This document shows, in pieces, positions 46,432-57,800 of a stretch of 64,000 nucleotides of DNA (position 1 is the first letter of the stretch; every line of letters starts with the position of its first letter). Both the position numbers and the translations under genes were made by a program. Origin of the DNA: Sphaeroforma sirkka (taxonomy: Eukaryota; Opisthokonta; Ichthyosporea; Ichthyophonida); assembly GCA_001586965.3 (NCBI GenBank), contig LUCW03000505.1, positions 23,794-87,793 of the forward strand, read 5' to 3'. The notes under the pieces were generated by a model that searched no databases, was not told the origin of the DNA, and saw only the letters and a program-made list of their open reading frames with translations.

Positions 46432-46985
46432 GTCTTCATCCGAAAATATGTCGGTGATAATGGCATCGCTAGAGGTGTCCACTATTTCACGTGCGGCATC
46501 AGTTTTCTGTGCACTTGGAATAGCGTCCGTGACCGGCACAACTTCATCGGCCTTGCTAGCCGAATCGACGGCCACCGACTCTACTACCACACCCTCCGCG
46601 TCAAAGGTATTGACACAATCAGTTCCATCGGGGCATGACGCGAAGTTGTCGTTCCGACAACTTACACTGAATTTATCGATCGGTACGGAATTAATGAAAT
46701 TATACAAACCTGTCACACATCAGTAGGCGCCATCTGCGTAAACGAAGGGGAAGTCCGCGGGACATGGAGTACTCGCTACTATTTCTGACACAGGTTCGGT
46801 GGCAACAGGCAGCGGTGCAACTACTTCATCCGAAACGGCATCGAAATCGACTATTTCATGTGCGGCATCAGTTTCTTGCGCACCTGAAACAGGTTCCCTG
46901 CGGCGTCAGTTTCTTGCGCACTTGGAACAGGTTCCGTGGCCGGCACAATTTCATCGGCCTCGCTAGCCGCACTGATATCGATAGA
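46432..46985 (-). pseudogene. Relic Cys-module repeat gene (right half of the interrupted copy)
   Basis: Encodes part of the 393-bp repeat (DAEGVVVESVAVDSASKADE..) and a degenerate module (SVSCRNDNFASCPDGTDCVN). It continues with partial unit sequence that is itself duplicated (GCATCAGTTTCTTGCGCA occurs twice, near 46865 and 46903). Its left edge continues the sequence broken at 40093, in the same order as the intact unit at about 52.5 kb. Confidence 0.8.
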
Positions 46986-46989
46986 TCAT

Positions 46990-47173
46990 ACCGGGACCCC
47001 CGTGTGAGAGAGAAACACTCAGAATTTCAGTCTAGTGTCGAAACACTGAACACAAATAAAGATTCAATGCGAGTCCTTCAGCCTAGGACTTTATCTAGCT
47101 GAGAGATTCGCACTTGAGAAGAGGTCTATTGTTTCCTTTGGTCCTATCTTGATTGCTACTCTCAAACTCTACA
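46990..47173 (+). mobile_element. Truncated LTR next to tandem array B
   Basis: Matches the 3' 180 bp of the solo LTR at 37659-37989 (ACCGGGACCCCCGTGTG through CTCTACATGG), including AATAAAGATTC. It lacks the 5' half. It sits in the same place relative to array B as the solo LTR does to array A. Confidence 0.8.
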
Positions 47174-48160
47174 TGGTAAATTCGTTGGGGTACAGTTCAA
47201 GTGGTGACATATAATATATAAGACGATATATAATATAAATTATTCTTCAACAGGGTGCTAATTGAAATTATCCACGCAAATGATTGAAAGGAGAAGTGGT
47301 GGTAAATACAATGGAGTACAATTCAGAAGCTGAGGTTGAACGATAAATACTTTAAATTAAACGGCACGTGCTTCAACAAGATGTTATTGCGCGAATGCAT
47401 GAAAGGAGAAGCGGTGGTAAATTCTTCGAAGTGTAATTTAGTAGATGAAATTCAACGATATATACTGTAAAATTAATGATACCTGCTTCAACAAGCTGTT
47501 TAAAAATTGCCACGTGAATACCTGAAAGTAAAGGCTATAGTGAATTTGTTGAAATATAATTCAAAAGATGAGATTCAACATAATAAATTTGAATTAATCG
47601 ACACATACCTCAACAAGATGTAAACTGCAATTATTCACGCGAACATTTGAAAGGAGAAGCGGTGGTAAATTCATTAGAATATAAGGAATTCAACAATATA
47701 CTTTAAATAAAGCTAAACATCCCTAATCAATGTTACTTGCAATTGTGCACGTGAATAATTGTAGGGGTCAGTGATGGTAACTTCTTTTGAGTATAGTTCA
47801 GAAGATATGGTTAAACGATAATTATCTCAAATAAACAACACATACTACAAGAAGATGTTAACTGAAACTATGCACGCGAATAATGGAAAGGTGAAGCAGT
47901 GAATAATTCATTGGAGTATATTCCAGATGGTGAAATCAAGCGGTATACACTTTAAATTGGACATATGCTTCAGCAAGATGTTAATTGCAATTATCCACAT
48001 GAGTACGTGAAAGGAGAAGCGGTGGTAAATTCATTGTAGTATATTAATTCAGAAGGTGAAATTATACGATATACTTTAGTTCAAATGGCACGTGCTTCAA
48101 CAGATTTTGAATTGCAATTGTTCCTTTTGATAGGAGGACGACCAGTTAATCATCATAGAT
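47174..48160. repeat. Tandem array B of ~120-bp units
   Basis: Eight units with starts near 47174, 47301, 47416, 47538, 47664, 47776, 47900 and 48024. They have the same unit elements as array A (GCTTCAACAAGATGTTA, CACGCGAAT, GAAAGGAGAAGCGGTGGTAA). They are diverged from each other more than from the matching units of array A, as expected if the array was formed before the segment was duplicated. Confidence 0.85.
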
Positions 48161-48194
48161 AAATAATTTAATCGTTCAAAACTTATATACAATC

Positions 48195-48443
48195 ATGGTT
48201 CATATAACGCCGTCTGAGACCACTAGTGGTTTAACTAAATTCAATATTGAGTTGCGCTACACTTCTTGTGGCGCGCTCTACAAATATAAGTCCAGACAAT
48301 GTGGTAGACATGGCGCGACCAAAGGTCCAGCTGTTGGTATGGTACGCATCACAGGAGGTATGCATACCCACCTTCCTTGTCCACATATGTATCTCTACTG
48401 CTTCATTAAGAAACCTGAATTCGAAGAAAATAAAGAAAATTAG
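48195..48443 (+). CDS. Small Cys/His-containing ORF, 82 aa
   Basis: ATG at 48195 to TAG at 48441-48443. It has five Cys and several His (YTSCGALYKYKSRQCGRH; THLPCPHMYLYC), a pattern that could bind zinc, and an acidic-basic tail. It is not recognised. It sits between array B and the end of the giant repeat gene, convergent with the latter. It also exists as a broken copy at 38883-39084, so the segment has been duplicated. It may be a real small gene or a piece of a mobile element. Confidence 0.4.
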   Translation: MVHITPSETTSGLTKFNIELRYTSCGALYKYKSRQCGRHGATKGPAVGMVRITGGMHTHLPCPHMYLYCFIKKPEFEENKEN

Positions 48444-48611
48444 GTCATGGAAAGCGATAATTCACAAGTACAATTCGGTGTCTTCAAACTGATTGGGTCT
48501 TCTTCACTCATCAGTGTGTCTAAAATATCAACTAGGGGGAGCGACATTTTGCTTCATAGGTATTTTCGTTTAAGACTTACATTTTGCCTAAACGAAGTGG
48601 TCAAAGGTCTC

Positions 48612-51600
48612 CTAGGAAAACGCATTGACACAGTCAGTTCCATTGGGACATGGCGTGAAATTGTTGCCTTGGCAACTTGGGCTGGTGGAATCAATCGGTT
48701 GAGGCTCGATGAAGTTGTTCAATCCGGTTGCGCAACAATAAGCGCCGTTGAGGTACGCAAAGGGGAAGTCTGCAGGACATGAGGTACCGGTCGTCTGGGA
48801 TTCAATCACTTCTACTGAAGCCGTATCGGCAACGAACGTAGTGGTTGTAGCTTCCACTACATCTGGCTCCACATCTGATTGCAGAACATCCGGAACGGTT
48901 TCGATCGGGGTGCCAACCGCATTCTCGCAGTTGGTACCATCGGGACATGGCGTAAAGTTATTACCTTGACAACTCGGGCTGGATTTATCGATCGGTTCGG
49001 GAGTAATGAAATTATTTAAGCCTGTCGCACAGCAGTAAGCGCCGTCTGCGTAGGCAAAAGGAAAGTCCGCAGGGCACAGCGTACTTATCGCCTCGGTTGC
49101 TGCTGCGACATCAGATGCGGCTTCTACCACTTCAGGCACAACATCAGTTACCTGGGGATCCGCTACTGGTTCATCAACGACTTCACTGGGTGTCGCGACA
49201 GGGGCATTAACCGCATTCTCACAGTTGGTACCATCGGGACATGGCGTAAAGTTATTACCTTGACAACTTGGGCTGGATTTCTCAATCGGTTCGGGAGTAA
49301 TGAAATTATTCAAACCCGTCGCACAACAGTAAGCGCCGTCTGCGTAGGCATAGGGGAAGTCCGTAGGGCACAGCGTACTTATCGCCTCTGGTGCTGCTGC
49401 GACATCAGTTGCGACTTCTACTACTTCAGGCACAACATCAGTTACCTGGGCACTGGCTACTGGTCCCTCAACAACCTCACTGGGCTCAGCGACAGGCGCA
49501 GAAACCGCATTCTCACAGTTGGTACCATCGGGACATGGCGTGAAGTTATTACCTTGACAACTCGGGCTGGATTTCTCAATCGGTTCGGGAGTAATGAAAT
49601 TATTGAAACTCGTCGCACAGCAGTAAGCGCCGTCTGCGTAGGCATAGGGGAAGTCCGCAGGACACAGCGTACTTATCGCCTCGGGTGCTGCTGCGACATC
49701 AGATGCGACTTCTACTACTTCAGGCTCAACATCAGTTACCTGGGCACTGGCTACTGGTTCCTCAACGACCTCGCGCTGGTGCAGCAACAGGGGCAGCATC
49801 AGTAAGTAACACAGATCCTTCAAAGGCATTTTCGCAATTGGTGCCACCTGGACATGGGGTGAAGTTGTCGTTCTGACAACTTGGACTGGATTTATCGATC
49901 GGTTCAGGATTGATAAAATTATTCAAACCTGTCGCACAGCAGTAAGCGCCGTCTGCGTAAGCAAAGGGGAAGTCAGCAGGGCAGAGCGTACTTATCGCCT
50001 CGGGTGCTGCTGCAACATCAGATGCGGTTTCTACTACTTCAGGCACAACATCAGTTATCTGGGCACTGACTACTGGTTCCTCAACAACCTCACTGGGTGC
50101 AGCAACAGGGGCAGCATCAGTAACATCAGATCCCTCAAAGGCATTTTCGCAATTGGTGCCATCGGGACATGGCGCGAAGTTATTACCTTGACAACTCGGG
50201 CTGGATTTCTCAATCGGTTCGGGAGTAATGAAATTATTGAAACCCGTCGCACAGCAGTAAGCGCCGTCTGCGTAGGCATAGGGGAAGTCCGCAGGACACA
50301 GCGTACTTATCGCCTCGGGTGCTGCTGCGACATCAGATGCGACTTCTACTACTTCAGGCTCAACATCAGTTACCTGGGCACTGGCTACTGGTTCCTCAAC
50401 GACCTCGCTGGGTGCAGCAACAGGGGCAGCATCAGTAACAACAGATCCTTCAAAGGCATTTTCGCAATTGGTGCCACCTGGACATGGGGTGAAGTTGTCG
50501 TTCTGACAACTTGGACTGGATTTATCGATCGGTTCAGGATTGATAAAATTATTCAAACCTGTCGCACAGCAGTAAGCGCCGTCTGCGTAAGCAAAGGGGA
50601 AGTCAGCAGGGCAGAGCGTACTTATCGCCTCGGGTGCTGCTGCAACATCAGATGCGGTTTCTACTACTTCAGGCACAACATCAGTTATCTGGGCACTGAC
50701 TACTGGTTCCTCAACAACCTCACTGGGTGCAGCAACAGGGGCAGCATCAGTAACATCAGATCCCTCAAAGGCATTTTCGCAATTGGTGCCATCGGGACAT
50801 GGCGCGAAGTTATTACCTTGACAACTCGGGCTGGATTCCTCAATCGGTTCGGGAGTAATGAAATTATTGAAACCCGTCGCACAGCAGTAAGCGCCGTCTG
50901 CGTAGGCATAGGGAAGTCCGCAGGACACAGCGTACTTATCGCCTCGGGTGCTGCTGCGACATCAGATGCGACTTCTACTACTTCAGGCTCAACATCAGTT
51001 ACCTGGGCACTGGCTACTGGTTCCTCAACGACCTCGCTGGGTGCAGCAACAGGGGCAGCATCAGTAACAACAGATCCTTCAAAGGCATTTTCGCAATTGG
51101 TGCCACCTGGACATGGGGTGAAGTTGTCGTTCTGACAACTTGGACTGGATTTATCGATCGGTTCAGGATTGATAAAATTATTCAAACCTGTCGCACAGCA
51201 GTAAGCGCCGTCTGCGTAAGCAAAGGGAAGTCAGCAGGGCAGAGCGTACTTATCGCCTCGGTGCTGCTGCAACATCAGATGCGGTTTCTACTACTTCAGG
51301 CACAACATCAGTTACCTGGGCACTGGCTACTGGTCCCTCAACAACCTCACTGGGCTCAGCGACAGGCGCAGAAACCGCATTCTCACAGTTGGTACCATCG
51401 GGACATGGCGTGAAGTTATTACCTTGACAACTCGGGCTGGATTTCTCAATCGGTTCGGGAGTAATGAAATTATTTAAGCCTGTCGCACAGCAGTAAGCGC
51501 CGTCTGCGTAAGCAAAGGGGAAGTCAGCAGGGCACAGAGTACTTGTCGTCTCGAGTGCTGCCGCGACATCAGATGCGGTTTCTACTACTTCAGGCTCAAA

Positions 51601-54028
51601 ATCAGTTATCTGGGCACTGACTACTGGTTCCTCAACGACCTCGCTGGGTGCAGCAACAGGGGCAGCATCAGTAACAACAGATCCTTCAAAGGCATTTTCG
51701 CAATTGGTGCCACCTGGACATGGGGTGAAGTTGTCGTTCTGACAACTTGGACTGGATTTATCGATCGGTTCAGGATTGATGAAATTATTCAAACCTGTCG
51801 CACAGCAGTATGCGCCGTCTGCGTAAGCAAAGGGGAAGTCAGCAGGGCAGAGCGTACTTATCGCCTCGGGTGCTGCTGCAACATCAGATGCGGTTTCTAC
51901 TACTTCAGGCTCAAAATCAGTTACCTGGGCACTGGCTACTGGTTCCTCAACGACCTCGCTGGGTGCAGCAACAGGGGCAGAAACTGCATTCTCGCAGTTG
52001 GTACCATCGGGACATGGCGTGAAGTTATTACCTTGACAACTCGGGCTGGTTTTCTCAATCGGTTCGGGAGTAAGGAAATTATTGAAACCCGTTGCACAGC
52101 AGTAAGCGCCGTCTGCGTAAGCATAGGGGAAGTCAGCAGGGCACAGCGTACTTATCGCCTCGGTTGCTGCTGCGACATCAGAGGCGGCTTCTACTACTTC
52201 AGGCTCAAAATCAGTTACCTGGGCACTGGCTACTGGTTCCTCAACGACCTCGCTGGGTGCAGCAACAGGGGCAGCATCAGTAACAACAGATCCCTCAAAG
52301 GCATTTTCGCATTTGGTGCCACCCGGACATGGGGTGAAGTTGTCGTTCTGACAACTTGGACTGGATTTATCGATCGGTTCGGGATTGATGAAATTATTCA
52401 AACCCGTCGCACAGCAGTAAGCGCCATCCGCGTACACGAAGGGAAGTCCGCGGGACATGGAGTACTCGCTGCAACTTCTGACACAGGTTCGGTGGCAACA
52501 GGCAGTGGTGCAACTACTACTTCATCCGAAACGGCGTCGGTGATAATGGCATCGCTAGGGGCGTCTACTATTTCACGTGCGGCATCAGTTTCCTGTGCAC
52601 TTGGAATAGGGTCCGTGACCGGCACAACTTCATCGGCCTCGCTAGCTGCATCGACTGCCACCGACTCTACTACCACACCCTCAGCATCAAAGGCATTATC
52701 ACAATCAGTTCCATCGGGACATGGCGTGAAGTTGTCGTTCTGACAACTTGGACTGGATTTATCGATTGGTTCGGGATTGATGAAATTATTCAAACCCGTC
52801 GCACAGCAGTAAGCGCCATCCGCGTACACGAAGGGGAAGTCCGCGGGACATGGAGTACTCGCTGCAACTTCTGACACAGGTTCGGTGGCAACAGGCAGTG
52901 GTGCAACTACTACTTCATCCGAAACGGCGTCGGTGATAATGGCATCGCTAGGGGTGTCTACTATTTCACGTGCGGCATCAGTTTCCTGTGCACTTGGAAT
53001 AGGGTCCGTGGCCGGTATAACTTCATCGGCCTCGCTAGCCGCATCGACTGCCACCGACTCTACTACCACACCCTCAGCATCAAAGGCATTATCACAATCA
53101 GTTCCATCGGGACATGGCGTGAAGTTGTCGTTCTGACAACTTGGACTGGATTTATCGATTGGTTCGGGATTGATGAAATTATTCAAACCCGTCGCACAGC
53201 AGTAAGCGCCATCCGCGTACACGAAGGGAAGTCCGCGGGACATGGAGTACTCGCTGCAACTTCTGACACAGGTTCGGTGGCAACAGGCAGTGGTGCAACT
53301 ACTACTTCATCCGAAACGGCGTCGGTGATAATGGCATCGCTAGGGGTGTCTACTATTTCACGTGCGGCATCAGTTTCCTGTGCACTTGGAATAGGGTCCG
53401 TGGCCGGCATAACTTCATCGGCCTCGCTAGCCGCATCGACTGCCACCGACTCTACTACCACACCCTCAGCATCAAAGGCATTATCACAATCAGTTCCATC
53501 GGGACATGGCGTGAAGTTGTCGTTCTGACAACTTGGACTGGATTTATCGATTGGTTCGGGATTGATGAAATTATTCAAACCCGTCGCACAGCAGTAAGCG
53601 CCATCCGCGTACACGAAGGGGAAGTCCGCGGGACATGGAGTACTCGCTGCAACTTCTGACACAGGTTCGGTGGCAACAGGCAGTGGTGCAACTACCACTT
53701 CATCCGAAACGGCGTCGGTGATAATGGCATCGCTAGGGGCGTCTACTATTTCACGCGCGACATCAGTTTCCTGTGCACTTGGAATAGGGTCCGTGGCCGG
53801 CACAACTTCATCGGCCTCGCTAGCCGCATCGACTGCCACCGACTCTACTACCACACCCTCAGCATCAAAGGCATTAACACAATCAGTTCCATCGGGACAT
53901 GGCGTGAAGTTGTCGTTCTGACAACTTGGACTGGATCTATCGATCGGTTCAGGATTGATGAAATTATTCAAACCCGTCGCACAGCAGTAAACGCCATTCG
54001 CGTACACGAAGGGAAGTCCGCGGGACAT
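48612..54028 (-). pseudogene. Downstream part of the giant Cys-module gene, reading frame repeatedly broken
   Basis: About seventeen further six-Cys modules in minus orientation, each followed by an acidic/Val/Ala linker. They lie in open segments 53183-54028, 52398-53243, 51250-52458, 50700-51185, 49762-50928 and 48612-49847. Breaks are one-base losses in a C4 run of the coding strand (TTCCCCTTC becoming TTCCCTTC) near 54010, 53226, 52441, 51226 and 50909, an extra loss near 51259, and a small rearrangement near 49770-49810. The last segment ends with CPNGTDCVNAFS and a stop at 48612. Either this is a decayed tail, or the breaks are assembly or sequencing errors and the real protein runs through. 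The amino-acid pattern between breaks is well preserved. Confidence 0.7.
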
Positions 54029-54880
54029 GGAGTACTCGCTGCAACTTCTGACACAGGTTCGGTGGCAACAGGCAGTGGTGCAACTACCACTTCATCCGAA
54101 ACGGCGTCGGTGATAATGGCATCGCTAGGGGCGTCTACTATTTCACGCGCGACATCAGTTTCCTGTGCACTTGGAATAGGGTCCGTGGCCGGCACAACTT
54201 CATCGGCCTCGCTAGCCGCATCGACTGCCACCGACTCTACTACCACACCCTCAGCATCAAAGGCATTAACACAATCAGTTCCATCGGGACATGGCGTGAA
54301 GTTGTCGTTCTGACAACTTGGACTGGATCTATCGATCGGTTCAGGATTGATGAAATTATTCAAACCCGTCGCACAGCAGTAAACGCCATTCGCGTACACG
54401 AAGGGGAAGTCCGCGGGACATGGAGTACTCGCTGCAACTTCTGACACAGGTTCGGTGGCAACAGGCAGTGGTGCAACTACCACTTCATCCGAAACGGCGT
54501 CGGTGATAATGGCATCGCTAGGGGCGTCTACTATTTCACGCGCGACATCAGTTTCCTGTGCACTTGGAATAGGGTCCGTGGCCGGCACAACTTCATCGGT
54601 CTCGCTAGCCGCATCGACTGCCACCGACTCTACTACCACACCCTCAGCATCAAAGGCATTAACACAATCAGTTCCATCGGGACATGGCGTGAAGTTGTCG
54701 TTCTGACAACTTGGACTGGATCTATCGATCGGTTCAGGATTGATGAAATTATTCAAACCCGTCGCACAGCAGTAAACGCCATTCGCGTACACGAAGGGGA
54801 AGTCCGCGGGACATGGAGTACTCGCTGCAACTTCTGACACAGGTTCAGTGGCAACAGGTAGTGGTGCAACTACTACTTCA
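52490..54880 (-). repeat. 393/392-bp coding tandem repeat, about six copies, each with one Cys module
   Basis: Spacing of the conserved words near 52493, 52885, 53277, 53670, 54062, 54455 and 54848 is 392, 392, 393, 392, 393 and 393 bp. The 392-bp units are those with the one-base loss. The unit encodes a Cys module plus the linker DAEGVVVESVAVDAASEADE..REIVDAPSDAIITDAVSDEVVV. Confidence 0.9.
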
Positions 54881-57800
54881 TCCGAAACGGTATCGATGAC
54901 AGCGGCCACGGCCGTATCACTATCGGTCTCTACTAGATCACGCCGAGCATCTGTCTCCAGGGCACTTGCGAGTGATTCAGAAGCTTGTAAAACTTCGACG
55001 ATTTCACTCGCAGCAGCGGTGGGCTCAACAGCGACTGTATTTGCGTCAATTATCTCACTCGCATCAGCTGTCGGTTCGATGGCGTCAGTGAACGTGTCAA
55101 CGATGGCCTCAGTAGCTGGAACGAACTCACTTAGGGGTGCCGTGCCGAACACCATCGCTACGTTGTTATTATTCACACAGCTATTTCCTTCGGAGCATGG
55201 CGTGAAGCTATCATTTTGACAGCTCTCACTGGAAAACGTGATCCCTGCGGGTGGCGAAGTATTATCTAATCCAGTTCCGCAGCAGTATGCGCCGTTCAAG
55301 TAAGCGTATGGGAAGTCTGCAGGACATGGGACATTGCGCACTTCTACATTTCCGGAAAGGGCATCGGTGGCTTCGACACTGACAGCATCGCTCTCGTTCT
55401 CTACTATCTCTCGTGAACCGTCGGTTTCTTGAGCGTTGATATCCTCACTCACGCCATCTGTGGGCTGAACGTCGTCTGTGGCTGGTACCAAAAGACCTTC
55501 GCTTGCCCCTAACTCACTGGCGACATCACCTGCAACGGAGACGGGTACAGCCTCACTGACTGGTGCCTCTATGATTCCATCAGTGGCAACAGCGTCGTTC
55601 GTACCTACATCGACGATCTCCCGGGAACCATCCGTGGGTTCGGAAACATCAGTAGCGACTTCAACATCTGTAGCATCTACGGAAACAACATCGGAAACAA
55701 CGTCGGGGACGATCGCTCCCTCAAATGCGTTAATACAGTTGGTTCCATCGGGACATGGCGTGAAGTTATCACCTTGACAACTTGGACTGGTGATATCGAT
55801 TGGTTCGGGTTGAGCAAAGTTATTCAATCCAGTGGCACAGCAGAAGGCTCCGTTCGCGTAGGCAAAGGGGAAATCAGCAGGGCACGGGGTGCCTATCGCC
55901 TGTTGAGGCACAACCGAAGGCACAACTTCGGCGGAAGCAGCATCGGTAGCTTCGGCACTAACACTAACACTTACGTCCTCCACAATCTCGCGCGACGCAT
56001 CTGTTGGTTCGGCGGCATCAGTGGCTGCACTTTCCTCCACTTCCGTTGCCGCGCCTTTATCCGCGTCTGTAGCTGGAATGATAATACCTTCGCTTGCGCC
56101 TAACTCACTGGCGACATCAGCCCCGACAGAGACGAGAACCGCTTCACTAGCAGCTGCCGATACAACTCCGTCCGTAGGTACAACATCAGCAACAGAATCT
56201 AACACAGCTTCCGTCGCCAATATATCGCCGCCGTCGGTAATTTCACGAGACCCATCAGATGGTCCAACGACATCAGTGGCTGCCACTGCTCCAGCATCCG
56301 TGGCATCTACAGAAACAACATATGAAGTATCGTCGGGAACGGTTGCTCCATCAAATGCGTTAACACAGTTAGTTCCATTGGGACATGGCGTGAAGTTGTC
56401 CCCTTGACAACTTGGACTGGCGACGTCGATCGGTTCGGATTGAGCGAAGTTATTCAATCCAGTGGCACAGCAGAAGGCTCCGTTCGCGTAGGCAAAGGGG
56501 AAATCAGCAGGGCACGGAGTACCTATCGCCTGCTGAGGCACAACCACAGGTACAACTCCGTCGGAAGCAGCATCGGTAGCTTCGGCACTCACACTGATAC
56601 TTACATCCTCCACAATCTCGCGCGACCCATCTGTTGGTTCGGTAGCATCAGTGACTGCACTTTCCTCCACTTCCGTTGCCGCGCCTTTGTCCGCGTCTGT
56701 AGCTGGAATGATAATACCTTCACTTGCGCCTAACTCACTGGCGACATCAGATCCGACAGAGACGGGAACCGCGTCACTAGCAGCTGCTGATACAACTTCG
56801 TCCGTAGGTACAGCATCAGCAACAGAATCTAACACAGCACCCGTCGCCAGTATATCATCGCTGTCGACAATTTCCTGAGAACTATTTGTTGATTCTGAGG
56901 CATCAGTGGCTGCACTTTCCACAAAATTCGTTGCCTCCTCTACTTCTACATCGGTTGTAGGGATGAAAAGGTCATCACTGGTGCCTAATTCACTGGCAAC
57001 ATCGGTGCCGACAGTCACGAGAATTGCATCACTGGCGGCTGCCGATACAACTCCGTCCGTTGGTAGAGTATCGGTAACAGAATCTGCCACGACAATGCCG
57101 CCATCATCGATGATTTCACGAGAGCCATCCGTTGGTTCGGAAACATCAGTAGTTGCGCTGCTCTCCACATCGGACGCAGAATCGGAATTAGACCTTATAT
57201 CACCATTGACACAATTGGTGCCATCAGGGCATGGTGTAAAGTTGTCGTTCAGGCAGCTTGTGCTTGCGACATCGATTGGCTCAGGTTCATTGAAATTGTT
57301 CAAACTATTCGCACAGCAGAAAGCGCCATTCAAGTAAACGAATGGGAAATCCATAGGACATTGCGTTTCTTGTGACTCAAAAAGCCCGTCTGAAGCGGCA
57401 TCAGTGGCTTCGGTACTGACAAAATCACTTGCATCCTCCACAATATCACTTGAGTCATCTGACGTTTCGGAGTCATCAGTGGCTGCTACAGCATCCGTTG
57501 CCTCACTCACCGCTGCGTCGGTCGCCGGAATGAAGACGCCATCACTGGCACCCAATTCGCTTGCTACATCGCCACCCACAGACACGGGAATTGCGCCACT
57601 GGCGGCTGCTGACACAACACCGTCCGTTGGTAGTGCATCAGCTGCAGAGTCTAATACCGAATCTGTGACAATGATATCGCCACCGTCCGTGATCGCACGA
57701 GAGCCATCTGAAGTTTCAGAGTCATCAGTGGCTGCCACAGCATCCGTTGCCTTACTCACCGCTGCGTCGGTCGCCGGAATGAAGACGCCATCACTGGCAC

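Noticed and set aside
47174-48160. Regularly spaced repeats that might suggest a CRISPR array
   Set aside because: The units are ~120 bp and diverged along their whole length, with no unique spacers, no cas genes and a eukaryotic context.
52033-52743. Plus-strand ORFs of 70-315 codons through the Cys-module region (for example 50188-51135)
   Set aside because: They are shadows of the minus-strand repeat gene, recurring with its period; the six-Cys module makes sense only on the minus strand.
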